From Rhodospirillaceae bacterium (GTDB lineage: Bacteria; Pseudomonadota; Alphaproteobacteria; Rhodospirillales; Casp-alpha2), in assembly GCA_016845145.1 (NCBI GenBank), contig JAERTE010000129.1:1-64000 (forward strand): a stretch of 64,000 bases of DNA, in the 5' to 3' direction. This document shows, in pieces, positions 32,115-40,366 of this stretch; the stretch's first letter is position 1, and the number at the start of each line of letters is the position of its first letter. A model generated the notes under the pieces. It ran no database searches, was not told where the DNA came from, and worked only from the letters and a program-made list of their open reading frames with translations. A program made the position numbers and the translations under genes.

Positions 32115-32139
32115 AGCCGCCTGACCGGGCGGCTTTTTC
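32115..32139 (+). terminator. Rho-independent terminator of the tRNA-Glu transcript
   Basis: AGCCGCC and GGCGGCT pair around a six-base loop and run into five T residues, 15 bases after the tRNA CCA. Its presence shows that the DNA to the right is the original chromosomal flank of the tRNA gene. Confidence 0.85.
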
Positions 32140-32392
32140 GTTTTTCCGTGACCCGCCGACGTTCACGATGGATCGCATCGGAACCCTCGGAAAAATCGCT
32201 ACGCTAGCGTTTTCCCGGGGTCAGGAACCATTTGTTTTCAATCGCCTCATAAAAAAATCTGGGGACCGAACCCAATTTTCTCATTAATGAGAATGTTCCA
32301 GATCAAACGCTGCGGTGGAGCGTTTGGGGCAGGTTATTCTCGGGCGGGCGCTCGTCCCAGCAGCCACCACTTTCAAGCCAGCGCCAACAAAA
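32140..32392. other. Gene-free interval with a possible repeat remnant
   Basis: No convincing gene. The stretch 32261-32283 (TCTGGGGACCGAACCCAATT and following bases) resembles the GGGGACAGACCCAATTTTC elements often found near REP/IS200-like transposase genes, but no transposase lies next to it and it is followed by a short inverted repeat, TCATTAATGA. It may be a decayed mobile-element end. Confidence 0.3.
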
Positions 32393-33535
32393 TCAGAACG
32401 CGTCAAGACCGAGCAGGTTACGGCCGATGATCAGCTGATTGATCTGTGTCGTGCCGTCCGGAATGGTCAGCAGCCGGGCGTTGCGAAAGTGGCGTTCGAC
32501 GGGGAATTCCTTGGTGATGCCGAAGGCGCCGTGGACCTGAATGGCTTTCGAGGCGATGCGATTCGCGGCTTCCGTGGCGAAAACCTTGCAGATGCCGGCC
32601 TCGACCGGAAACGGCTCGCCCTTGTTGAGCATTTTCAGGCCCCGGTAGACGAGCAAGCGGGCCGCGTCCAAATCGATGGCCATGTCGGCGATCAGAGCCT
32701 GGATCAACTGGTGCGAGCCGATGGCCTTGCCGAAGCTTGAACGCTGCTTGGCATAAGCAATGGCATCGTCGAGGGCGGCGCCGGCGATACCCAGGGCGAC
32801 GGTGGAGATGAAACACCGGGCGCGCTCAAACCCGCGCATGGTTAGGCGCAGGCCGCCGCCGATGCCGCCGACGGCGTTCGATGCCGGCACCACCACGTCG
32901 TTCAGGATGACCTCGCCCATGGACCATCCCTTGAGGCCGAGCTTGTCAATGTCGCGGACCTCGTAACCGTGTTCCTCGCGGTCGAGGAGGAAGACAGTGA
33001 ACTCGTTTTCGTCGCTTCGGGTCAGCACGATAAGCACGTCCGATACGATGACGTTCGATGTCCAGAGCTTGGCGCCGGTGATGCGGTAGTTGTCGCCGTC
33101 GCGTACGGCGCGGGTCGTGATGGCGCGCACGTCGGAGCCGGCGTTGGGCTCGCTGACCGCCGAGCTGCCGATCAAGTCGCCGGACAACAGGCCGGGCATG
33201 TACCGCGCCTTCAGTTCCGGCGATCCGCCCTGTGAGAGCTTAAGCGACACGCCCTCGGTGACGAAGCCGGTACCGGCGAGGTCGGGGGAGACGCGGGCCA
33301 GTTCCTCGCTGATCAAGCCGCTGGTCAGGATGTCCAGGCCGAGCCCGCCGTCGGCATCTGACACACCGGCGCAGCACATGCCGTAGTCGGCACCCATCTT
33401 CAGTAGCTTGTGGGTGACACCCTTGGGAATGGCGTCGTCGAGATATTGGTCGGTAATGGGGCGCATCTCGCGCTCCAGGAAGCCGCGCCAGCTGTCGACG
33501 GCGATTTGTTGTTCCTCGGTCAGTTCGAAATTCAT
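32393..33535 (-). CDS. Acyl-CoA dehydrogenase
   Basis: FAD-dependent acyl-CoA dehydrogenase of 380 residues. It shows SSAVSEPNAGSDVRAITTRAV and KLWTSN around the flavin, the R-x-x-FG segment AKQRSSFGKAIGSHQL, and QVHGAFGITKEFPVERHFRNAR. Near the C-terminus IPDGTTQI has Asp where many family members have the catalytic Glu of an EGT motif, so the base may be Asp or located elsewhere. Its ATG overlaps the CoA-transferase stop (ATGA). Together with the CoA-transferase and the flavoprotein it probably forms a small pathway that activates and oxidises an organic acid. Confidence 0.9.
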   Translation of the reverse strand: MNFELTEEQQIAVDSWRGFLEREMRPITDQYLDDAIPKGVTHKLLKMGADYGMCCAGVSDADGGLGLDILTSGLISEELARVSPDLAGTGFVTEGVSLKLSQGGSPELKARYMPGLLSGDLIGSSAVSEPNAGSDVRAITTRAVRDGDNYRITGAKLWTSNVIVSDVLIVLTRSDENEFTVFLLDREEHGYEVRDIDKLGLKGWSMGEVILNDVVVPASNAVGGIGGGLRLTMRGFERARCFISTVALGIAGAALDDAIAYAKQRSSFGKAIGSHQLIQALIADMAIDLDAARLLVYRGLKMLNKGEPFPVEAGICKVFATEAANRIASKAIQVHGAFGITKEFPVERHFRNARLLTIPDGTTQINQLIIGRNLLGLDAF

Positions 33536-34731
33536 GTGGTTTCTCTCGCCGGGACAAAGCCGGCCAATTCATCTTCGTTCAAATCAAGCCAATCGCGCAG
33601 GACCTCCTCCGTGTGTTCACCGACCAAGGGCGGCGCGGTCCAGTCGGCGGCAATGTCGAAGCCCGTGTATTTGACCGCCGGGCCGATGCTCGGAATCGAT
33701 CCGTAGGTGGGATGGGTGACGGTCTGCTTCATACCCCGGTGCAGAACCTGGGGATGATTGAAAACCTGTTCCATGTTGTTGATGGGGGTGCTCGGCACGC
33801 CGGCGGCGTCGAGCTTTGCGATCAAATCCGCCAAGCTATGGCCGATCAGCTCCGCGTCGAGCACCTCATGCAGGGCGCCGCGGTTTTGGACGCGGCCATC
33901 CAAGGTGGCGAAGCGCGCGTCGTCGAGCAAATCCATACGTTCGATGACCTCGAGAAAGGTCTCGAACAGGTTCTGGTGCCCGGCGGCGATGACGACCCAG
34001 CCGTCGGCCACTTGGAAGGCCCGATAAGGCACCAGGGCGGCGTGCTCGGAGCCGCATTTCTCGCGATTATTGCCGGTCATCAGGTATTCCATGGCGGCGT
34101 CCATGAGGAAGGTAACCTCGGCCTCGAGCAGGCTGGTCTCGATCTTCTGCCCCTTGCCTTTGCGCTCGCGCTCGAACAGGGCCGTCATGATGGCACCCAT
34201 GGTGTACTGGCCGCAGACCAGATCGAAAGCCGACGTGCCGAGCTTCACCGGCCGGCCATCAGGCTCGCCAGTGATGCTCATGTAGCCGCCTTCCGCTTGG
34301 ATGGTCAGATCGAAGGCGCCCTTGTCGGCGCTTGGCCCGTCTGCGCCCATGCCCGACATGGCGGCATAGATGAGGCGCGGCTGTTCGCGGGAAAGCTCCT
34401 CGTAACCGAAGCCCAGCCGATCCATGACACCGGGCCGGAAGTTCTCAACGATGATATCGGCCTTTCGGCACAACCTGAGCGCCATGGCCCGGCCCTCGGC
34501 GGTTTTTGTATCAACGACGATGGAACGCTTGTTACGGTTCGCTGCATAGAAGCTCATACCCTGGCCTTCGAAGAAGGGCGGGCCCTGATGACGGACGGGA
34601 TCACCATCGGGCAGTTCGAGTTTCGCCACGTCGGCGCCTAGGTCACCCAGCAGCATGGTGCAGAACGGACCGGCGAAAATGCGGGTGAAGTCCAACACCC
34701 GTATGCCGGAAAGCGGTTTGTCTTTCATCAT
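33532..34731 (-). CDS. Class III (CaiB/BaiF) CoA-transferase
   Basis: 399 residues from the ATG at 34731 (GGAG five bases before; the next codon is also ATG). Family III motifs: GIRVLDFTRIFAGPFCTMLLGDLGADVAKLE, then DPVRHQGPP, ENFRPGVMDRLGFGYE, and the catalytic Asp in GTSAFDLVCGQYTMGA. Enzymes of this family move CoA between acyl-CoA and carboxylic acids through an aspartyl anhydride. It is the middle gene of a three-gene operon with a fumarate-reductase-like flavoprotein upstream and an acyl-CoA dehydrogenase downstream. The acid substrate cannot be named from sequence. Confidence 0.92.
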   Translation of the reverse strand: MMKDKPLSGIRVLDFTRIFAGPFCTMLLGDLGADVAKLELPDGDPVRHQGPPFFEGQGMSFYAANRNKRSIVVDTKTAEGRAMALRLCRKADIIVENFRPGVMDRLGFGYEELSREQPRLIYAAMSGMGADGPSADKGAFDLTIQAEGGYMSITGEPDGRPVKLGTSAFDLVCGQYTMGAIMTALFERERKGKGQKIETSLLEAEVTFLMDAAMEYLMTGNNREKCGSEHAALVPYRAFQVADGWVVIAAGHQNLFETFLEVIERMDLLDDARFATLDGRVQNRGALHEVLDAELIGHSLADLIAKLDAAGVPSTPINNMEQVFNHPQVLHRGMKQTVTHPTYGSIPSIGPAVKYTGFDIAADWTAPPLVGEHTEEVLRDWLDLNEDELAGFVPARETT

Positions 34732-34781
34732 GCGATCTCCAGTCAACTAGCAGAATATTGCCCCGTCGAAGGCCGTCGGCA

Positions 34782-36425
34782 TCAATGAATGGCCAACTTC
34801 CCGAGCGCCGGTTCACCGTCCGGTCCACGTTTGCAGGCGACGTGCTCAAGCCAGTTGTCGTCGTCGCGGTCGGTGAAATCTAATCGTTGGTGGGCGCCGC
34901 GGCTCTCCGTTCTGGCCAGCGCCGCCATGGTGATCATACGCCCCGCCAGAACCATGTTGCGCGCCTCACCGGCGGCGATGGCATCGCCCAGGTGGTCGAC
35001 GCGAAGCCTAACCTCGATATGGGATTGCAGCGTTTCCAGTTCTTCGATACCGGCGCTGAGCCCCGCCGCGTCGCGATAGAGTCCGGCCGACCGCGACATG
35101 ATGGCACGCACGGCTCCCTTGATCTCGTCGGGGACGACTTCACCATTGGCGTTGATGGCGGCGCGGATCGGGTCTGCGGCGGCCATTTCGATGCGCGCCC
35201 AATCCCGGCCGCACGCTTTCAGCATACCGGCCACGGCGCCACGACCGACGACCCCGCCGAAAGTTGCGGTCTCGCCGCCTCCGTTGCCGGCCAGCCGGCT
35301 TGCACCATGGACGCCGCCTGCCGCCTCGCCACAGGCATAGAGCCCTGGCACGCCGGTCCAGCCGGCCTCGTCAATGAAGATGCCCCCCATCTCACTGTGG
35401 GCGGCGGGCCGCACACGCACCATCTCCGTCGCCGGATCAACCCCGGCGGCACGCAATCTCCGACAATGCGAAATATACCCCTCGAGCTTATCGCTGGGCA
35501 TAGCCGTCGTGTCGAAGAATACGGCGCCGCCGGGGAGTCCCCGCCCCTCGTCGATTTCGCGCTGGATGCAGAGCGAAAGCCGGGCCTTCTCGATGCGCCT
35601 CTCGGCGTGTTCGGGGTTATAGCGGATCATGAACCGCTCGCCGTCGGCGTTCACCAACAGCGCCCCGTCGCCCATCATGGCGGTCGGCATTTCCATGCCG
35701 CGACAGCCCTCGGGATGAATGGTGACGGTCGGTTCGAACTGCACGAACTCCATATCGATCAGCCGCGCGCCGGCATCGAAGGCGAGCCCGTAGGCGTCCG
35801 CCGCGACGTCGGCGGGATAGGTGCTTTCTTCGTAAAGCTGGCCAATGCCGCCCATGGCAATGACGACGCTCCTTGCGTGAACCGCCAACAAACGTCCGGC
35901 GCGGCGGTCCGCCAAAAGGGCACCGACCACATCGGGTCCGTCGCGGAGCAGGTTAATCACCTTCCAGCCCGTCCATACAATAACACGGAGTTCACTCAGG
36001 CGGATGTCCAGATGGTTGAGGGCCGCCGCGCCAACACCTTTCGGGATGTATACGGCGCGTGGGTAGGTATTGCCGGAGAGATGGCGCTGCCGATAGCGCT
36101 CCCCGTCGCGAGCGAAGGGAATGCCGAGATCGACGAGTTCCTCGAAAGCGGCAACACTTTGCTCGGCCAATACGCGGACCAGGCGGCGATCATTGAGACC
36201 GCAGCCGGCACGCACCATGTCATCGAAATAGATTTCCGGCGAGTCAGCGGGATCGGTAAGGCCGATCGGCGTATTGAAGGCGACCAGGTAGGGCGAGGCG
36301 CCCCGTGCCATGCAAGCCAAACAGACATCGGCACCAGTTTCCGCTGCGGCCGTAGCGGCACGCCTTCCGGCCAGGCCACCGCCTAATACAAGCACATCGG
36401 TTTTGGCCGTCTCGATTTCCTGCAC
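34782..36425 (-). CDS. Fumarate-reductase/succinate-dehydrogenase-like flavoprotein
   Basis: 547 residues from GTG 36425, chosen because AGGAG lies 6 bases before it and the protein then opens directly with the FAD-binding VLVLGGGLAGRRAATAA; a longer frame to 36497 has no comparable site. Further motifs: RHLSGNTYPRA, VIAMGGIGQLYEESTYP, RPAAHSEMGGIFIDE, LYACGEAAGGVHGASRLAGNGGGE (FAD end) and the C-terminal helical domain with RTESRGAHQRLDF. It belongs to the SdhA/FrdA/AprA/NadB superfamily. No iron-sulfur or anchor subunit is adjacent, so it may be a soluble oxidase or dehydrogenase of a dicarboxylate-type substrate. It leads the operon and is divergent from a LysR gene. Confidence 0.85.
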   Translation of the reverse strand: MQEIETAKTDVLVLGGGLAGRRAATAAAETGADVCLACMARGASPYLVAFNTPIGLTDPADSPEIYFDDMVRAGCGLNDRRLVRVLAEQSVAAFEELVDLGIPFARDGERYRQRHLSGNTYPRAVYIPKGVGAAALNHLDIRLSELRVIVWTGWKVINLLRDGPDVVGALLADRRAGRLLAVHARSVVIAMGGIGQLYEESTYPADVAADAYGLAFDAGARLIDMEFVQFEPTVTIHPEGCRGMEMPTAMMGDGALLVNADGERFMIRYNPEHAERRIEKARLSLCIQREIDEGRGLPGGAVFFDTTAMPSDKLEGYISHCRRLRAAGVDPATEMVRVRPAAHSEMGGIFIDEAGWTGVPGLYACGEAAGGVHGASRLAGNGGGETATFGGVVGRGAVAGMLKACGRDWARIEMAAADPIRAAINANGEVVPDEIKGAVRAIMSRSAGLYRDAAGLSAGIEELETLQSHIEVRLRVDHLGDAIAAGEARNMVLAGRMITMAALARTESRGAHQRLDFTDRDDDNWLEHVACKRGPDGEPALGKLAIH

Positions 36426-36610
36426 AACGTCTCCTAGACCACCCAAACGCTGCCCCAACAGTTGAAGCCCGGCGTTCGATTCCAATCCCAGCGACAAGCC
36501 GCTCCGGGCAATTCAACGACAGCGTTTCCGATGCGCCCGCAAATGTCTGGCCACGCACGATTAGCCTTCAGCAGAAGTCAACTTGACAATCACAAATCAT
36601 CAGGTCAAAC

Positions 36611-37543
36611 ATGAAAAGGCACTATATGACAACTAAATATTGTGAGTTATTATTGCGATTGAGCCATCGACAAATCGAAGCTTTCCGTGCGGTCTTTGAG
36701 ACCAACAGCATGACCGCGGCCGCAACCGTGATCGGTGTCACCCAACAGGCAGTCAGCCGCCTTATCCGTGATCTTGAGGCGGAGACGAATCTGTTGCTAT
36801 TCGATCGTCAGAACCGGAGGCTGCTTGCCACGACAGATGCTGTGGCGCTCTATCGGGAGGTTCGTCGCAGTTTCTACGGTCTGGACCGCATCACGCGTGC
36901 GGCGCAGTTGATTCGCCTGAAAAGGCCTGGTGTCTTGCGCATCGCCGCATCGGGAGCGCCGTCGCATTACCTCTTGCCCAAGATAATCAAACGATTTCGT
37001 TCTGACTGGCCCGGCGTGCGAATCTCCCTGAACGTGTTACCGTCCTCGGAAGTACTCAACAACGTCTCGCTGCAACAGGACGACCTCGGCATCGCCGACG
37101 TTCCTTCTAGCGCTCCGGGAGTCGACATCGAGCCTTTGCCATCTCTTCAATTCGTCTGTGTCTTGCCACGAGAACATCCGCTCGCGCGCAAGCGGGTCAT
37201 CAAACCGAAAGATTTGAGAGATACCTCTCTAATGCTGAGTTCAAGGACCACACACCAGCATCAGCGCATCATGGCAGCATTGGATTTCGAGCGGGTCATT
37301 CCAAATATCGTGTTTGAGGCTTCCAACAGCGGACCGATCCGGGCTTTGGTAGCCGAGGATTTCGGCGTGGCAATTCTCGATCAAATTACCGCAAAGGCCT
37401 ACAGCGGCCAAGACATTGCGATACGGGAGTTTTCGCCAACGATAGAGTACGAACTCAAGCTGATCTATCCAGCGAACCGGGCTCGACACGATCGCGTGCA
37501 GGCATTCTCGGAACTGGTGCACCAAGAGATCGAATTGCTTTGA
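36611..37543 (+). CDS. LysR-type transcriptional regulator
   Basis: 310 residues. The N-terminal winged helix is LSHRQIEAFRAVFETNSMTAAATVIGVTQQAVSRLIRDLEAE. The effector domain starts LRIAASGAPSHYLLPKII and contains DDLGIADVP and LVAEDFGVAIL. It is divergent from the flavoprotein/CoA-transferase/acyl-CoA-dehydrogenase operon with a 185-bp gap, the classic layout in which the regulator controls its neighbour and itself. The inducer is unknown. Confidence 0.93.
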   Translation: MKRHYMTTKYCELLLRLSHRQIEAFRAVFETNSMTAAATVIGVTQQAVSRLIRDLEAETNLLLFDRQNRRLLATTDAVALYREVRRSFYGLDRITRAAQLIRLKRPGVLRIAASGAPSHYLLPKIIKRFRSDWPGVRISLNVLPSSEVLNNVSLQQDDLGIADVPSSAPGVDIEPLPSLQFVCVLPREHPLARKRVIKPKDLRDTSLMLSSRTTHQHQRIMAALDFERVIPNIVFEASNSGPIRALVAEDFGVAILDQITAKAYSGQDIAIREFSPTIEYELKLIYPANRARHDRVQAFSELVHQEIELL

Positions 37544-37842
37544 ATATCTTGGGCCCTTCATCCGCTCTCAGCAGCGCTGGTTAGCTCTGAGTAGAGGCAA
37601 CAACTCTCGCTCCGGACCAGGGAAAGTCAATTCTGGTTCTGCCTCCAGCAGCGGAAATCTGGCACAAAGACCACCGGTGTCCGGAAATGCCTGAAACCGC
37701 TCCTAAACACCGACGTCGATTTCCACCCGATGCCGAATGTTAGCTGTCACGATCTTTGCTCTGCTTGCGATAAGGGCGGCAAACGGGCAGGGGGAACAGC
37801 TGCTCTTTTATCCGACAACCATCCGATAGGGTCGGAGTTCAG
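37544..37842. other. Intergenic region without recognisable gene
   Basis: About 300 bp between a LysR gene and a convergent gene end. No coding sequence with a ribosome site, no tRNA and no strong hairpin was seen. Frames on the plus strand reaching into the next gene are shadows of that gene. Confidence 0.5.
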
Positions 37843-38340
37843 CTACTTCTGCGCCGCCCGTGCGGCCTGTTCGCGTTCGCGCGATGAGCGCAGGATATTG
37901 ACGCAATCACCGATCACCGCGAAGGGGCGCTGCTTGATTTTGCCGGTCCCCAACCTGACGGCGCCCTTGGCGACGAATATCTTTTGCACGTACTTGCGCC
38001 CGATGGCTCTGTTGACGGGGCCGAAAATCCGCCGGTCGAGGCCTTTCAGCACGAGACGGTTTTTTCGAACCGTGATGGGCTTTCGAGAAATCGTCAGCAG
38101 TACCGCATCGCGAACACGCGGGATTTTCTTGCAAATATCCTCGACCAATTTCGGCTTCTTGGCTTCGAGGAAAAAGGTAATCGGCACGTTCGTGTGTCCT
38201 GCCGGCAGCATCATCGGCGACATTTGGATATGGGTTGGTTGAACCCATTCCTTTGGGTCTTTCTTTTTGGAGCCTCCAGCATGCGCGCTGCCGCTGACAA
38301 TCATGATTGCAAACACCAAAATGAAAGACAGTCCGTGCAT
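37843..38340 (-). CDS. Periplasmic protein of unknown function
   Basis: 165 residues from the ATG at 38340, which gives a clean signal peptide (MHGLSFILVFAIMIVSGSAHA). The mature part is very basic: GGSKKKDPKEW, FFLEAKKPKLVEDICKKIPRVRDAVLLTISRKPI and INRAIGRKYV-like helices (actual text VNRAIGRKYVQKIFVAKGAV). The pattern 'VRDAVLLTIS...VNRAIG...' vaguely recalls the C-terminal FliL-type fold, but I would not assign it. The gene is 38 bp downstream of the small gene at 38379 and may share its promoter. Confidence 0.65.
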   Translation of the reverse strand: MHGLSFILVFAIMIVSGSAHAGGSKKKDPKEWVQPTHIQMSPMMLPAGHTNVPITFFLEAKKPKLVEDICKKIPRVRDAVLLTISRKPITVRKNRLVLKGLDRRIFGPVNRAIGRKYVQKIFVAKGAVRLGTGKIKQRPFAVIGDCVNILRSSREREQAARAAQK

Positions 38341-38378
38341 TGCGGTACCCTTTAGGCGATCGACATTCAGCGGCGCGG

Positions 38379-38693
38379 TCAAACTTCGCGCTTTGCCTGT
38401 TCGATGAGATCATTCAATCCGCCACCCGCAAGCTCAGCCGGGGCGTGCCGGTCGAGATAGTATTCAAAGGCTTGCAGGAAATCTTCCACCACGGCCGACA
38501 AAGCTTCGTCACCGCCGCCGCCGGACTGATGGTAGACGAAAGCCGAGAAGTTCGCCGCCGCGTGGCGCAATCCCGAACCGATTACGTGAGGCGCCATGCC
38601 TTGTTCAAGACAGGTGTTGGCCACATCGATGATTTTGTTGGCCAGTTCGACGCTCTGTTGAGAGCCTGTATTATCTTGTTGATCACTCATCAT
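38379..38693 (-). CDS. Small conserved alphaproteobacterial protein (DUF3144-like)
   Basis: 104 residues, cytosolic, acidic. The core ELANKIIDVANTCLEQGMAPHVIGSGLRHAAANFSAFVYHQ resembles DUF3144-type helical proteins; the C-terminus LQAFEYYLDRHAPAELAG is typical of small alphaproteobacterial hypotheticals. No catalytic motif is visible. It lies between the secreted basic protein and the Sel1 protein on the same strand with short gaps, so the three may be co-transcribed. Confidence 0.6.
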   Translation of the reverse strand: MMSDQQDNTGSQQSVELANKIIDVANTCLEQGMAPHVIGSGLRHAAANFSAFVYHQSGGGGDEALSAVVEDFLQAFEYYLDRHAPAELAGGGLNDLIEQAKREV

Positions 38694-38757
38694 GGGGCAA
38701 ATCTAGCACAGACAACGTCATCCACAAGCTGCAGAATTTCGCCAAGCACCGGTTTTT

Positions 38758-39267
38758 TCATGGCTGTTTAGGCCGCCAACCCGCAATCCTCGCGTTGAGC
38801 TTTGTGAGTTCATCTGGTGGTAAGCGTTTCGCGACGATACGAGCCTGACCGTCCGCCCAGGCATTTCCACCGCGCCCAGCCAACGACAACCAAAAATACG
38901 CACCCGGCGCGGCGCGTGTCGTGCCACGACCGTCAGCCATGAGCTCTCCCAAATTCATTTGTGCCACGCCATCACCCAGATCAGCGGCCCGCCGATACCA
39001 TGCCACCGCCCGCGGAAGGTCTTGGCGCACACCTTCACCATATTGGAAAATATTGGCCAACGACGTCATGGCATCTGTGCTGCCGCCCGCGGCGGCACGT
39101 CGCCACGCGCCAAGTGCCGTCACCATATCGCCACCATCATAGGCTCTTATCGCGGTCGCTAAATCCGCGTCAGGGGAATAGGGATTCGCGGATTTTCGGC
39201 TTTCGTCGGCGCCAGCCGAATGAATGCCTGTGAACAGAAACATAAACACCGCTGTACGGAAAAACAT
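38758..39267 (-). CDS. Sel1-repeat periplasmic protein
   Basis: 169 residues: a signal peptide (FRTAVFMFLFTGIHSAGA) then about three Sel1/TPR-like repeats, ALGAWRRAAAGGSTDAMTSLANIFQYGEGV, AVAWYRRAADLGDGVAQMNLGELMADGRG and AYFWLSLAGRGGNAWADGQ, each with the AxxWxxxAAxxG spacing. Such proteins are usually scaffolds for protein contacts in the periplasm. There is no direct hint to a partner. Confidence 0.82.
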   Translation of the reverse strand: MFFRTAVFMFLFTGIHSAGADESRKSANPYSPDADLATAIRAYDGGDMVTALGAWRRAAAGGSTDAMTSLANIFQYGEGVRQDLPRAVAWYRRAADLGDGVAQMNLGELMADGRGTTRAAPGAYFWLSLAGRGGNAWADGQARIVAKRLPPDELTKLNARIAGWRPKQP

Positions 39268-39419
39268 GGAATAGGTCCAAAATTCCTGAGGAAACCGGTC
39301 TAATTATGCACCAAATCGGCGATCACCATGAAATCATATGGCTGCGAGCGCGTTCCGCCGTTGTCATCACATTGCGGCCAGAGTATTTTTAAGGTCCTGG
39401 GATGAGGAGACCTGGATTC

Positions 39420-40346
39420 ATGCCCGAGAAGAAATACCGACTTGTTACCCGTGGCGATTTCGATGGTGTCGTGTGCGGCACCTTATTGAAAGAACTGGAA
39501 ATGATCGACGATACGCTGTTCGTCGAACCGGCAGACATGCAAGCTGGCCGAGTTGACGTGGGGCCGAACGACATCGTTTCGAATCTGCCGTACATGGAAA
39601 ATGCGCACATGTGTTTCAACCACCATGTTTCGGAGGTTGAACGTGTTGGAACGAGAGACAATCTTGTCCTCGATTCACTCGCGCCGTCTGCGGCTCGAGT
39701 CATCTATAACCATTTCGGCGGCAAGGAGGGATTCCCCGAAATTTCCGAAGAACTGATGGACGCCGTCGACCAGGCTGATTCCGCGCAGTACACGGAAGAA
39801 GATATTCTGGCACCTTCGGAATGGACGTTGCTGAATTTCCTGGTTGATCCGGCGACCGGACTGGACAGGGTGAAGACGTTCAGCATCTCCAACGAACAAT
39901 TCATCGAAGATTTGATGACCTACTGCCGCCATAACCCGATTGAGGAAATCCTGCAATTGCCGGACGTCCTTGAGAGATTCGAGGTCTATACCTACGATTC
40001 GGAGTTCGCCGAACGTCAGTATAAGCGCTGCTCGCGCATTGAAGGCAATGTGGTTGTATCGGATATGCGTGAAGAAGAGGATTTGGTGCCCGTAAACCGG
40101 TTCTTGGTCTATGCGCTCTATCCGGAAAGCAACGTATCCATCCGCATTGAGAGAGCCTCGGATGGTCGAGTGCGTATTGCGGCGGGCAAATCGGTGCTTG
40201 ATCGCTCCTCAAAAGCCAACATTGGCTCGCTCATGCTGACCTATGGCGGTGGCGGTCTAGCCGCAGCAGGTGCGTGCCGTGTCGAGGCGGAAAAGGTTGA
40301 TGAAGTCGTCGCCGCCTTGGTGCGCGATATCAGCGCCGCCGGATAA
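39420..40346 (+). CDS. DHH-family phosphoesterase (exopolyphosphatase-like)
   Basis: 308 residues from ATG 39420, which has GAGGAGA upstream and removes six atypical residues of an earlier ATG at 39402. The DHH-type N-terminus reads RLVTRGDFDGVVCGTLLKEL with metal-binding Asp residues, and CFNHHVSE supplies the HH pair. The C-terminal DHHA1 domain ends in LTYGGGGLAAAGACRVEAE. Relatives hydrolyse polyphosphate, oligonucleotides or cyclic-dinucleotide products. The exact substrate is open; a nanoRNase-type role is as likely as polyphosphate. Confidence 0.8.
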   Translation: MPEKKYRLVTRGDFDGVVCGTLLKELEMIDDTLFVEPADMQAGRVDVGPNDIVSNLPYMENAHMCFNHHVSEVERVGTRDNLVLDSLAPSAARVIYNHFGGKEGFPEISEELMDAVDQADSAQYTEEDILAPSEWTLLNFLVDPATGLDRVKTFSISNEQFIEDLMTYCRHNPIEEILQLPDVLERFEVYTYDSEFAERQYKRCSRIEGNVVVSDMREEEDLVPVNRFLVYALYPESNVSIRIERASDGRVRIAAGKSVLDRSSKANIGSLMLTYGGGGLAAAGACRVEAEKVDEVVAALVRDISAAG

Positions 40347-40366
40347 CCGGCGCGGTTGGGAGTGCC

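Noticed and set aside
34887-36386. 499-codon open frame on the plus strand
   Set aside because: It is fully antisense to the flavoprotein gene, which has clear FAD and C-terminal motifs; the plus frame shows no domain and no ribosome site. High G+C third positions create such shadow frames.
37730-38242. 170-codon plus-strand frame opposite the periplasmic protein
   Set aside because: The minus-strand gene has a good signal peptide and consistent codon use; the plus frame has neither.
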